A stretch of 64,000 nucleotides of DNA, from contig JAGXRD010000043.1 in assembly GCA_018336035.1 (NCBI GenBank), positions 1-64,000 on the forward strand, in the 5' to 3' direction. Source of the DNA: Alphaproteobacteria bacterium (lineage in GTDB: Bacteria > Pseudomonadota > Alphaproteobacteria > Ferrovibrionales > Ferrovibrionaceae). The position numbers and the translations under genes are program-made. Positions 41,362 to 50,217 of this stretch are shown piece after piece. The notes beneath the pieces were generated by a model, which worked only from the letters and a program-made list of their open reading frames with translations, did no database searches and had not been told where the DNA came from. Position 1 is the stretch's first letter, and each line of letters starts with the position of its first letter.

Positions 41362-42036
41362 GTGCGGTTTTTGCTGCTGGCGGTTCTGTTGATGGTCGCG
41401 TCGCCGGCTCTGGCAGCCGAACCCCTGCGCTGCCCGCAGAAGATCGCCTTCATCGACAATGACGCGGCCTTGCGGCGCCAGGCCAATACCATGCAGGCGC
41501 TGTATGCGCGTATCGGCTGCCCCGATGTGGCCTTCGTCGGCCTACCCGGGCGGCGCGGCGTCGTCGCCTTCAATTCCGGCGAGGTGCAGGGCGAACTGAT
41601 GCGGCTGGCCGGCGTCGAGCTGGAATATACCCGGCCTTTCCTGCGGGTCGCGCCGCCGCTGGTGACGATGACCGGCCGGCTCTGGGCGCGCAATCCCGAG
41701 CAGGCTGCGGCCGGCCCGGTCGGCTTCGTCCTCGGCGTGGTCTGGCAGGAACGCCAGGCGCCGGTTCAGGGCGGCGGGTACGGCTATCCAAGCCAGATCG
41801 AGCTGCTGCAGGCCTATGCCGGCGGCCTGATCGACCGCTTCCTGGCCGAGGATACGGTGGTGGCCGCGGCCCTGCGCGAGGGCCGCCTGCCAACCCGCCC
41901 CACGCATGCCGGGCCGCCGCTGGTGACCGCCGGCCTGCATCACTATCTGGGGGCGGAATTCGCCGCTGTCGCAACCGCCATCACAGCCGAGCTGGAACGC
42001 CAGGAGCAGGATGGCAACGGTACGGAGATGCAGTGA
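41362..42036 (+). CDS. Exported protein of unknown function
   Basis: From GTG 41362 this 224-residue protein has a clear Sec signal (MRFLLLAVLLMVASPALAA). The mature part (AEPLRCPQKIAFIDNDAALRRQ, with two Cys) does not match a family that I can name. It looks like a small periplasmic binding-fold protein: short beta/alpha stretches, LWARNPEQAAAGPVGFVLGVV and LQAYAGGLIDRFLAED. Earlier starts at 41314 add residues without signal character. It is 61 nt from a second exported protein and a CHASE2 cyclase, in the same orientation, so it may be part of that sensor unit. Confidence 0.6.
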   Translation: MRFLLLAVLLMVASPALAAEPLRCPQKIAFIDNDAALRRQANTMQALYARIGCPDVAFVGLPGRRGVVAFNSGEVQGELMRLAGVELEYTRPFLRVAPPLVTMTGRLWARNPEQAAAGPVGFVLGVVWQERQAPVQGGGYGYPSQIELLQAYAGGLIDRFLAEDTVVAAALREGRLPTRPTHAGPPLVTAGLHHYLGAEFAAVATAITAELERQEQDGNGTEMQ

Positions 42037-42097
42037 CAATCCCTGTCGCGACTGCCGTGCCATGCTAGACTGCCGCCAAGGCAGCCGGGGGGTAGGA

Positions 42098-42763
42098 ATG
42101 AGTCGGTTTTTCAAGTCCATGATGATGGCGGCAGCGCTGCTGCTCGCTACCGGTGCCGCGCAGGCGCAGCAGGCCGCTGTGGTCGAAGATCTGTCGGGCG
42201 CCGTGGCGGGCGTTGAGGTCTTCGACTTCCTCAGCGCCGGCAAGACCATCGCGCTGCCGGCCGGGACGAAACTGGTGCTCGGCTACATGAATTCCTGCAC
42301 GCGCGAGACCGTCACGGGTGGCGGCAGCGTCACCATCGGCGAGACCGGCTCGAAAGTGGCGGGCGGGGCCAAGCTGCAGACCGAGCAACTGAAATGCGCC
42401 GCAGCCAACCAGCTGGCGCAGGGCCAGGCCGGCAAGAGCGCCGCCATGGTGTTCCGCGGCCAGCCGGGCAGCGGTCGCAAACGCGCCGAGATCCCGCAGC
42501 CGAGCGCCGTGCTGATGTATACCGCGCCGGCGTTCCAGATTGTGCGGCCCGGCCAGCTCACCATCGAGCGGCTCGATGTCGCCGAGACCGTGCAGGCCTT
42601 CGACGTGACCGGCAAGCTGTTCGACTATGGCAAGACCGGCAAGAAGCTGGATGCCGGCGGGTATTACCGCGTCGAGCTGAACGGTCAATCCACGATCTTC
42701 CATATTTCGATGGATGCCGCCGAGGGTGCCGGACCGCTGCTGCTGCGTCTGGTTCGCTTCTAG
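42098..42763 (+). CDS. Exported protein, possible FecR-like/cyclase-associated
   Basis: The 221-residue protein has a Sec signal (FFKSMMMAAALLLATGAAQA) and a mature part rich in beta strands. ALPAGTKLVLGYMNSCTRETVTGG and AEIPQPSAVLMYTAPAFQIVRPG resemble periplasmic FecR-like or ligand-presenting domains that accompany CHASE2 sensors, but similarity is weak. Its ATG lies 61 nt after the upstream exported gene and its stop 9 nt before the cyclase gene, so cotranscription with the cyclase is likely. Confidence 0.65.
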   Translation: MSRFFKSMMMAAALLLATGAAQAQQAAVVEDLSGAVAGVEVFDFLSAGKTIALPAGTKLVLGYMNSCTRETVTGGGSVTIGETGSKVAGGAKLQTEQLKCAAANQLAQGQAGKSAAMVFRGQPGSGRKRAEIPQPSAVLMYTAPAFQIVRPGQLTIERLDVAETVQAFDVTGKLFDYGKTGKKLDAGGYYRVELNGQSTIFHISMDAAEGAGPLLLRLVRF

Positions 42764-42772
42764 GCTCGTCTC

Positions 42773-44710
42773 ATGACGCCGGCGAAACTGCGCGACCTCG
42801 CGGTCGTCGGCGCCCTGGCGCTGACGGCTGCGATTGGCTTTGCCAGTGGTCCGGCTGCCGACTGGCTGCGCGGCGCCTCGCTTGACCTGCTGGTGCCGCT
42901 GCGGCATGCGCTGTTGGCGCAGGACGCTTCAGCGAGCCGCGTGGCGGTCGTGGCGATTGATGAGGAAACCTACCGCCGCCCGCCGTTTTCAGAGATGCCG
43001 CAGGCCGGCTGGTCGCCGCTGCTGGCGCCGGTGCTGAATGCGGTGGCGGCGGAGGCGGCGGTGGTCGGCTTCGACGTGGTCTACTCCACCTCGCTGGACA
43101 ATCTGCAGCGCGGCTATGAACGCGACTTCCTGATCGCGCTGCGCAATGCCGCCCGTGCCGGCAAGCTGGTGCTGGGCAAGGTGCAGCATTCGGCGCATCC
43201 GATCCTGCCGCATCCGTCGCAGCAGGTGGCGGTTGGCGGCGCCGCCAATATCCGGCCGCTCAATGCCTTTGAGGATTCCGATGGCGTGATCCGCCGTTTG
43301 CCGCTGTCCTTTGCGGCGGCCGATGGCAAAGAGGCGGGCCTGGCCGCCGAACTGGCGCAGCGCGCCGGCGCGTCCGTCATGCCACCGACAGATGCAGCCG
43401 GTAACCTGCTGCTCGATTTCAATACGGCGCCAGGCGCGATACCAACCTATTCCCTGGCGGATCTGCATGCCTGCGCCGCCGCAGGCCACAGCGACTATTT
43501 CCGCGGTCATTTCGCCGGCCGGGTGGTGATCCTTGCCACCGTGCTGGACGTAGAGGATCGCCGCCTCACCTCGCGACGTTTCGTGAAGATGACCGATGGC
43601 GAAGCCGCGCCGCCGCGCTGCATCCACCCGCCGATGAAGCTGACCGCCGCGCCGCGCGACAGTATCGCCGGCGTCTATATCCATGCCACGGCAGTGAACA
43701 ACATTCTCGACGGCCGGCCGCTGCGCGACTGGTCGGCGATGTCTTCCGTTGGTGTCGCCGTCCTTCTGTCATTGCTGGCGGCGGCGGCGGCATTCCTGCT
43801 GCAGCTGCGCGCCGGTCTGGCCGGAATCGCCGTTGCCATTCTGCTGTTACCTTTCTCGGCTGTCCTGTTGCTGCAGGGCGGCGGCGTGATGCCCTGGCTC
43901 AGCCTGGCCGCGGCCATGACCGCGACGGCGGCGGCCACGGTGGCGTATCGCTTTGCGGTGTCGGACCGCGACCGACGGCTGATCGCGAAGCTGTTCTCGC
44001 TTTATTTGCCGCCCGTGGTGGTCGACCGCATGGTCGCCGGTGGCCGCATGCCGGCGCTGGGTGGCGAGGAGCGCGAGGTGACGGTGCTGTTCAGCGATAT
44101 CGCGGGTTTCACCGGGATCTCGGAATCCTGCGACGCCGCCACGCTGGTGCAGGGGCTGAACACCTATTTCAGCACCATGACCGACATCATCGAGGCCCAT
44201 GGCGGCTTCGTCGACAAGTATATCGGCGATGCCATCGTCGCCGTCTTCGGGGCGCCGGTCGATGAGCCGCGCCATGCCGAACAGGCGATGCGTGCCGCGC
44301 TGGAAATGCAGGCCGCGTTGCGGGCCGATCCGCAGCGGTTCTCCGTGGCCGGCCATATGCTGAAAACCCGCATCGGCCTGAATACGGGTCGGGTGCTGAT
44401 CGGGAATATCGGTTCGCCGCGCCGCTTCAATTATACCGCGATGGGCGATGCGGTGAATCTGGCGTCACGGCTGGAAGGCGCTAACAAGGCTTATGGCACA
44501 TCCATTCTGGTCAGCGAAGATACGATGCAGGCAGCTGGCGATGCGGTTGTCGCGCGCCGTGTCGATATTGTGCGCGTGGTCGGCCGGGCGCAGCCGGTGC
44601 GGCTGTATGAACCGCTGGCGCCACGTGAGGCGGCCAGTGCGGAAGACCTGCGCCTTGCCGCCATACCGGAAGATCCGGCGCAGACCGTGCGTGACCTGAC
44701 GGAGAAGTAG
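42773..44710 (+). CDS. CHASE2-domain class III adenylate/guanylate cyclase
   Basis: The 645-residue protein has a periplasmic CHASE2 sensor (about 40-300; VAVVAIDEETYRR, VVGFDVVYST and VAGVYIHATAVNNIL), three helices near 320-400, and a cytoplasmic class III cyclase domain (about 430-600). The cyclase has metal Asp in VLFSDIAGFT and DKYIGDAIVAVFG, and the NYTAMGDAVNLASRLE transition-state Asn/Arg. All catalytic positions appear present. It should make cAMP or cGMP in response to a periplasmic cue. Two exported genes precede it and a TPR-CHAT gene converges on it. Confidence 0.92.
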   Translation: MTPAKLRDLAVVGALALTAAIGFASGPAADWLRGASLDLLVPLRHALLAQDASASRVAVVAIDEETYRRPPFSEMPQAGWSPLLAPVLNAVAAEAAVVGFDVVYSTSLDNLQRGYERDFLIALRNAARAGKLVLGKVQHSAHPILPHPSQQVAVGGAANIRPLNAFEDSDGVIRRLPLSFAAADGKEAGLAAELAQRAGASVMPPTDAAGNLLLDFNTAPGAIPTYSLADLHACAAAGHSDYFRGHFAGRVVILATVLDVEDRRLTSRRFVKMTDGEAAPPRCIHPPMKLTAAPRDSIAGVYIHATAVNNILDGRPLRDWSAMSSVGVAVLLSLLAAAAAFLLQLRAGLAGIAVAILLLPFSAVLLLQGGGVMPWLSLAAAMTATAAATVAYRFAVSDRDRRLIAKLFSLYLPPVVVDRMVAGGRMPALGGEEREVTVLFSDIAGFTGISESCDAATLVQGLNTYFSTMTDIIEAHGGFVDKYIGDAIVAVFGAPVDEPRHAEQAMRAALEMQAALRADPQRFSVAGHMLKTRIGLNTGRVLIGNIGSPRRFNYTAMGDAVNLASRLEGANKAYGTSILVSEDTMQAAGDAVVARRVDIVRVVGRAQPVRLYEPLAPREAASAEDLRLAAIPEDPAQTVRDLTEK

Positions 44711-44726
44711 CTTCAGCCGCCCCTAC

Positions 44727-47700
44727 TCAACCGCCGTCGCCCATCAGCGAGTAGGGCGCCCAGAAGATCGGGTGGGCGTAGCTGAACAGCGTCTTGCCAT
44801 CTTCCTGATAGCCCGGACCATCCAGCAGCGCGATCATCGCCTGGCGCAAGGCTTCGGCGCGGCCCAGCTTCGGATCGACGGCCTGGCGGCGGAACAGGTC
44901 GGTGACCAGATCGCGTGCCGAGGCCGAATGCACCGACCAGTTGGTCAGTAGCAGCGCGCGCGTACCGGCATAGAAGAAGGCGCGGCCTAGACCAGACGCT
45001 GCTTCCGCCCCGGCACCAGCGCCGCTGCCGGTGTTGCAGGCTGACAGCACCACCCAGTCGGCATCCAGTTTCAGGCCGAGGATTTCGTCCATGGTGAGCA
45101 GCCCGTCGCCATCGACATCGGCGACCAGCGGTGCGGTCAGTGCCAGTGCGGGCTGGGTCAGGCCGTTCAGCTCGCCGGGGATCAGGCCATGGGTGGCAAA
45201 GGCCACCACCTTGTACCCATCCAGCTTGGCCTGCTTGACGAATTTCTCGTTGGCGGCCTTGCCGAGATAGACCGACTTCGAGAGATCGGCCCGCATGGCA
45301 TCGGCGATCGAGCGCAGCTCGTCGGCGGTGTCGGGCAGGCGCGGCAGCTGGCCGAGTTCGGCGCTGTTGACGCCTTCGGTCTGCGGCGCGTTGCGGCGTT
45401 TCAGCTTGGCGCCGCGGACCGCCACCGGATCGCTCGATGCAATGCGCAGCGGGGCTTCGCTGGCGGCTTCGGCGGCCTGTTCGGCGTTGAAGAGCGGATC
45501 ACCGAAACCGATCAGCGGCGCGCGGCTGGCACTGCCGGCGGGCAGGCCACGCAGGGTCTTGAGGGCCGCGGTGGAGGGCAGCTGCGTCACGGCATGCGTG
45601 CGGGCGAGCCAGGGCACGGATTTGTAGCCATCGAACAGCGGCGCAGATTTTATGTCGACTGTCGCCGGAGCGGTGGGCAGCAGCGCCAGCGGCAGCAGGC
45701 CGAGTGCGCCATTGCTGACCACGAACAGGCTTTTCGCCGGTTTCCAGCCGGCTTCCACCGGCTGCAGCAGGGTGCGGTACAACTCATGCGCCAGGGCAAG
45801 ATCGAAAGCGGGAATGTCGCCCAGCGTTTCGGCCTGAGGCTCCAGGGCGCGGCGCAGGCGGTTCACCTTCTGCTCGATCTCGGCGGCGCCCACCGGGCTG
45901 GCGGCGAACTGCACCGCGCCATCCTTCGGCACCACCCAGACGAAACTGTTGTCCTGCGCCAGATAGAAGGACACCACCGCCTCGCCGGGACGCAGGCTTG
46001 CGCGCACATCGTCGGTGGAGGGCGCGCGCGGATCGATCAGGCTGGCATATTCAGGGAACTGCTTCTCGATCTGCTGCCGCGTCTTGGCGCGGGAGTCGCG
46101 CAGCTTGTCGACCTGTACACGTAAACTGTGGATCGCCTTGTCGTCGCGCTGCTCGGGTGGCAAGGCCAGCAGGTTGCTCAGCATGCCGAATTGCGCGGCG
46201 ATCTGCTTCAGCACGTCCTGTTCGTCGCGGATGAGTGTGGCCAGCGCCGGATCGCGCACGGCGGCACGCGCCGCTGATGCGGAAAGCGCACGCTGCACGC
46301 TGCGGCTGCGGGCGGCATCGGCGAGCCGGAAGCTCTCGGTGCCGGCATCGATGCCGGCGGCCAGCGGCGTCCCCTGCACCTTGGCCAGCAGCACGATGTA
46401 GCTCTCGACAATCGTCTGGATATAGAAATCGCGCGAGGCCGAGGTGGCTTCTTCGGTATCCGCCTGACGCGAATTGCTGGTGATGATGGGCAGGGCGGCG
46501 CGGAAGGCTGCCATCGCTTCGGCATCCTGGCCGGCCGCGGCCAGGGCCACGCCCGCGACGCCGCGCGCCATGGCGGTGTCGAAGTGGCGCTCGCCAAGGC
46601 GCGCCGATGTGGAGGTCAGCACGCGATTGGAAACTTCGACAGCCTGGGCCGACTGGCCGGTGCGGGCAAGTGCCAGCACGCGGCCACTGGACACGCGGTT
46701 GCTGCCGCCGCCGCGCGCATTCTCCCTGTTGCTCTGTGTGCTGGCGAAAACCTCCTCATACAGTGCCGCCGCATCCTGCCAGCGGCGCTGCAGGATCAGG
46801 ACATTGGCCAGCGCGCGCTTGCCGTTGATAATTTGCAGGGTATTCTCGTCCAGGCCCATATCGCGCAGAATCTCGATGGAGGTCCGGGCCAGTTTCTCAG
46901 CCTCGGCATAGCGACCCTGCTCGACCAGAACCGTTGCGAGGGCAGAGACGGCCTGCGCCGTAGGACCGAAGTATTTGCCATTCCGGCGCAGCAGGCCGAG
47001 CAGCGCCTGCCGGATATCCACTTCAGCTTCGACGATGCGCCCCTGTGCGAGCTTGGTCTCGCCCAGCCGCGTCAGGGTGATGTCGTTGCCGTATTCCATC
47101 ACGCCGGCTGCCGGTCGCTCCTGCCAATGTTTGGATTTTTCGATGGCGTCCCGGGTATTGGCGATGGCAGCGAGGAAATGCCGCTCGGCTTCCTCATGGC
47201 GGCCACGGGCAGCCGCGATCTGAGCTTTGGCCAGGTCGATTTCAGACTGCCAGCTGGTCTGATGCATGAAGGTATTCGCGCGCCCGCTGGACAATTCGCG
47301 ATACACGCTTTCGGAATAGCCGACAAACTGTTCTGCGAGGTCCAGGCGCCCCAGTTCGATCGCCACAAAACCGGCGGTGCGATAGGCATTCATCGTACGC
47401 CCGCGCAACCGGGATTTGTTCGCCGTTTCGGCCAATTGCGTATAGAGCGCCAGTGAACCCTGCAGGTCGCCCAGATAGCGCTTCACGCCAGCCGTCACCT
47501 GATACATGCGATAGGGATCCGCCCCCACCTGATCGGCGAGCTGGGCCGCGATTGCGACATCGACGAGTACGGCCTCTACGCGGCCGAGCAGCAGTGCCGC
47601 CTGGGCGCGATCCCAGAGGAACTGGCTGCGTTGGCGCGCATCCAGCCCTGGCGGCTCGACCGCTTCGGCCTGCGCGATCAGTTGCGCACGCTTGGCCGGA

Positions 47701-47864
47701 TCGGGCTTTTCCTGGTCGAGAATGGCGACGATGTCGGCGATGCTGCGGGGCGGCGCGGCCAGTGCGGGTTGCTGGGCCGGCTGGGCGGGTTGTGCCAGGG
47801 CGTTAAACGGTGGCACAACGGCACAGAGCAAAGCGATCGATAAGCCTGCAGCAACTGCGCGCAT
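44727..47864 (-). CDS. Exported TPR-CHAT protease-like protein
   Basis: The 1045-residue protein has a Sec signal (MRAVAAGLSIALLCAV...), TPR-like helical repeats (about 40-480; GRLDLAEQFVGYSESVY, GRYAEAEKLARTSIEIL, GQDAEAMAAFRAALPI), a linker, and a C-terminal CHAT domain (about 700-1040). CHAT is a caspase-like (separase-type) cysteine protease fold. The His-Cys dyad is intact in AFATHGLIPGE and LSACNTGSGAG. The start at 47864 is decided by the signal and a G-rich ribosome site; an upstream frame to 47903 is not used. It converges on the CHASE2 cyclase gene with 16 nt between stops. Function unknown; probably proteolytic signalling in the envelope. Confidence 0.9.
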   Translation of the reverse strand: MRAVAAGLSIALLCAVVPPFNALAQPAQPAQQPALAAPPRSIADIVAILDQEKPDPAKRAQLIAQAEAVEPPGLDARQRSQFLWDRAQAALLLGRVEAVLVDVAIAAQLADQVGADPYRMYQVTAGVKRYLGDLQGSLALYTQLAETANKSRLRGRTMNAYRTAGFVAIELGRLDLAEQFVGYSESVYRELSSGRANTFMHQTSWQSEIDLAKAQIAAARGRHEEAERHFLAAIANTRDAIEKSKHWQERPAAGVMEYGNDITLTRLGETKLAQGRIVEAEVDIRQALLGLLRRNGKYFGPTAQAVSALATVLVEQGRYAEAEKLARTSIEILRDMGLDENTLQIINGKRALANVLILQRRWQDAAALYEEVFASTQSNRENARGGGSNRVSSGRVLALARTGQSAQAVEVSNRVLTSTSARLGERHFDTAMARGVAGVALAAAGQDAEAMAAFRAALPIITSNSRQADTEEATSASRDFYIQTIVESYIVLLAKVQGTPLAAGIDAGTESFRLADAARSRSVQRALSASAARAAVRDPALATLIRDEQDVLKQIAAQFGMLSNLLALPPEQRDDKAIHSLRVQVDKLRDSRAKTRQQIEKQFPEYASLIDPRAPSTDDVRASLRPGEAVVSFYLAQDNSFVWVVPKDGAVQFAASPVGAAEIEQKVNRLRRALEPQAETLGDIPAFDLALAHELYRTLLQPVEAGWKPAKSLFVVSNGALGLLPLALLPTAPATVDIKSAPLFDGYKSVPWLARTHAVTQLPSTAALKTLRGLPAGSASRAPLIGFGDPLFNAEQAAEAASEAPLRIASSDPVAVRGAKLKRRNAPQTEGVNSAELGQLPRLPDTADELRSIADAMRADLSKSVYLGKAANEKFVKQAKLDGYKVVAFATHGLIPGELNGLTQPALALTAPLVADVDGDGLLTMDEILGLKLDADWVVLSACNTGSGAGAGAEAASGLGRAFFYAGTRALLLTNWSVHSASARDLVTDLFRRQAVDPKLGRAEALRQAMIALLDGPGYQEDGKTLFSYAHPIFWAPYSLMGDGG

Positions 47865-47972
47865 GGCTGTTCCCCCCCAAACTGAACCCCAGGCAGACAG
47901 CATAACGCCGCCCGGCAGGGCTTCAAAGCGACTTGTGCGGCCAGTGCGACTTATGCGGGTGGGGAGGGCGGA

Positions 47973-49502
47973 TCAGGCGCGCGCGCCTGCCAGCGGGTCG
48001 AAATACAGCGCCACCTTCTTGGCCATCTGGGCATCAAGGCAGCGGTATTTCATCGCCACGAAGCCTTCGTCGCTATAGCGCACCACATCGCCTTCGGCGT
48101 CGAAGGTGATCTGCAGCTTGGGATTCTTGATCTTCACGGTCAGCTTCAGCAGCTCGCCTTCCAGAAATGTGCCGGTGATCGGACCGAACAGAAGCCCGAT
48201 GGCACTCCAGTTCTTCAGCGGGATGCGGTTGCCTTCCAGCAGGACATGGTCTTCCGGGCCGCACTGGGTACGGGTTGACTTGCGCTGGTCGTGACCGATG
48301 CGCTGGATCAGCGCATCAAGGATGCCAAGGAACTGCTCGCGGCGATGATCGGACAGTCCGGCGCTGATCAGCTTCTTGCGCAGTTCCTGGGCGATCTCGG
48401 ATTTTTCCTCGTTGGAATAGGCCGGATCGACGAATTCCTTCTCAAGGTCGCGATGCTCGAACAGATAGGCGATGTATTTCAGCAGAATCTCTTTCGGACC
48501 TTCGCCGATGCTTTCCTCGAACAGTTTGAGGCCCTGCATCAGCTTCGGCGCCGAGAAATGCCCGGGGATCAGCCGGCTCAGCTTTTCCGCCGTCACCAGT
48601 CGCACCATGCGCTTCTCGAACAGGTCGGCGGCGCCCAGTTCGATGGCGAAGTCGCGTTCCTTGGTCAGCAGTGCATAGACCTCGCGTGTGGCGGGGAACT
48701 CCTCTGCGGGCTCCTCCGACAGCAAAGGCACCGATGAGATCAGCAGGCGGCGCACCAGCTGGATCACCGCCTCGCGCAAGGCCGGCATCTGATGCTTGGC
48801 GGTGAGGAGATGCAGCTTGTTGGCAAATTCGGTGGGATAGGCGTCGTCGTCGATGGCGTAACGGCTGTCCAGCAGCGCCATCAGCTGGATGATGCGCAGC
48901 CTGGCATCGCGAAACTTGCCGAGCAGTTCCGGCACCGCCGTCTTGGCCTGCAGGATCTCGGCCAGCACTTCATCAAGCACGGCCACTGCTGCGGGTTCGA
49001 TGGTGGCATCGAACAGCGCCAGGACGCGGCCGGACTTTTCGGTCCAGGTCTTGGACAGGTTGAGATGATGTGCCAGCGCGCAATAGGCGATCCGCGTGCC
49101 GTAAAGCGGATCGGAGCCGTTCAGCTGGGTCAGCAGCCGATGCGTCAGCGGCGTGGTTGGCAGACGCTTCTGGAATGCCTCGATCTGGGTAAAGGCCGCG
49201 GTGGTGATGGCATGCAGCTTTTTCACCTTGTCGCGCACCGCCGAATTGGTGGCCTGCGCCTGCGCCACGGCGGCGCGCTGTACCAGGGTGGCATACAGGT
49301 TTTCGGCATTGATCAGCAGCTTGGCATGACCGGCGTGATGGAACAGTTCGAGCGGTGTGAGGATATTCTCGTCGAGATAGTCGCGGCAGACGCGCCCGAT
49401 CATCGTCAGCGCCCGGCGCTCGGACAGCGAATGCGCGTCCTGGCACAGGACGATACCGCCGCCGGCTTCTGTAATGCCTGATGGTGCGCTGCTCACATTC
49501 AT
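47973..49502 (-). CDS. PilZ-like C-terminal protein with novel helical N-terminal region
   Basis: The 509-residue cytoplasmic protein has an all-helical part of about 400 residues that I do not recognise. The C-terminal 100 residues look like a PilZ domain: RKSTR (RxxxR) and then NWSAIG (NxSxxG), the two c-di-GMP contact motifs at the expected spacing, followed by a beta-barrel pattern (GEL-type GTFLEGELLKLTVKI). It may therefore be a c-di-GMP effector. GGGGAAGAG lies just before ATG 49502. Confidence 0.65.
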   Translation of the reverse strand: MNVSSAPSGITEAGGGIVLCQDAHSLSERRALTMIGRVCRDYLDENILTPLELFHHAGHAKLLINAENLYATLVQRAAVAQAQATNSAVRDKVKKLHAITTAAFTQIEAFQKRLPTTPLTHRLLTQLNGSDPLYGTRIAYCALAHHLNLSKTWTEKSGRVLALFDATIEPAAVAVLDEVLAEILQAKTAVPELLGKFRDARLRIIQLMALLDSRYAIDDDAYPTEFANKLHLLTAKHQMPALREAVIQLVRRLLISSVPLLSEEPAEEFPATREVYALLTKERDFAIELGAADLFEKRMVRLVTAEKLSRLIPGHFSAPKLMQGLKLFEESIGEGPKEILLKYIAYLFEHRDLEKEFVDPAYSNEEKSEIAQELRKKLISAGLSDHRREQFLGILDALIQRIGHDQRKSTRTQCGPEDHVLLEGNRIPLKNWSAIGLLFGPITGTFLEGELLKLTVKIKNPKLQITFDAEGDVVRYSDEGFVAMKYRCLDAQMAKKVALYFDPLAGARA

Positions 49503-49633
49503 CTTCTCTTCCCCATCCGGGCACTATGGCAGGGGCGTGTGGAAAAGTGAATGAGGTGTTTGATTCGCTTGGAGATTGTTCCGAATCGGAGGTGCCGTGA
49601 AACTCCAGATTGCCCGCAATTCAGGCGGGTGGA

Positions 49634-50158
49634 TCAGAGGCTCCGTTTCGGGTGTCGGCCGCCGGGATTCGCAGGCCCGCCGACGACATTGGCAAGAGGC
49701 GACAGCGGCCGCTCGGCAAACTTCCCCAGGGTAATGAGGCGGTCGTACATCACGATGGCACCGGCGACGCCGACATTGACGCAGAAGCTGGTCGGAATCT
49801 TGATCACATGGTCGCAGCGCTTGAGCAGCGCGGGGCTGAGCGAGCCCATCTCGGGACCCAGCACATAAGCGGCGCGCAGCGGATGGCGGAAGCTCGGCAG
49901 CTCGGTCGCATCGTCCAGCAGTTCGATGCCGACCAGCTGGCAGCCTTCGGGCAGCGCGAGTTCGGCCGGCGTGTCGTAGAGATACCAGGGCAGGCTGTGC
50001 GGCGTCTTGCTGGTATCCGACCGTGCGGCCTTCACCGAATAGGTCGCGGCGATGGTGAAGACAAAGCTGCCGCCGAAGGCATGCGCCGTCCGGAACAGGT
50101 TGCCGGCATTCATCGGCTTGCTCAGGCCTTCAACGCCAATTCCGAAAAAGCCGCGCAT
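49634..50158 (-). CDS. SpoU/TrmH-family RNA methyltransferase
   Basis: The 174-residue enzyme has the trefoil-knot SPOUT motifs: KPMNAGNLFRTAHAFG (N and R), AYVLGPEMGSLS and HVIKIPTSFCVNVGVAGAIVMYD. It should 2'-O-methylate a ribose in tRNA or rRNA with SAM. The start MRGFFGIGVEG at 50158 matches the common family beginning; an ATG at 50170 adds four residues. It is divergent from the asparaginase gene (59 nt). Confidence 0.88.
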   Translation of the reverse strand: MRGFFGIGVEGLSKPMNAGNLFRTAHAFGGSFVFTIAATYSVKAARSDTSKTPHSLPWYLYDTPAELALPEGCQLVGIELLDDATELPSFRHPLRAAYVLGPEMGSLSPALLKRCDHVIKIPTSFCVNVGVAGAIVMYDRLITLGKFAERPLSPLANVVGGPANPGGRHPKRSL

Positions 50159-50217
50159 CGCCAGTTCCATTCCTTACGTGTATAAGACCACCGGATTCTG
50201 GACAGGAGCATACCGCC

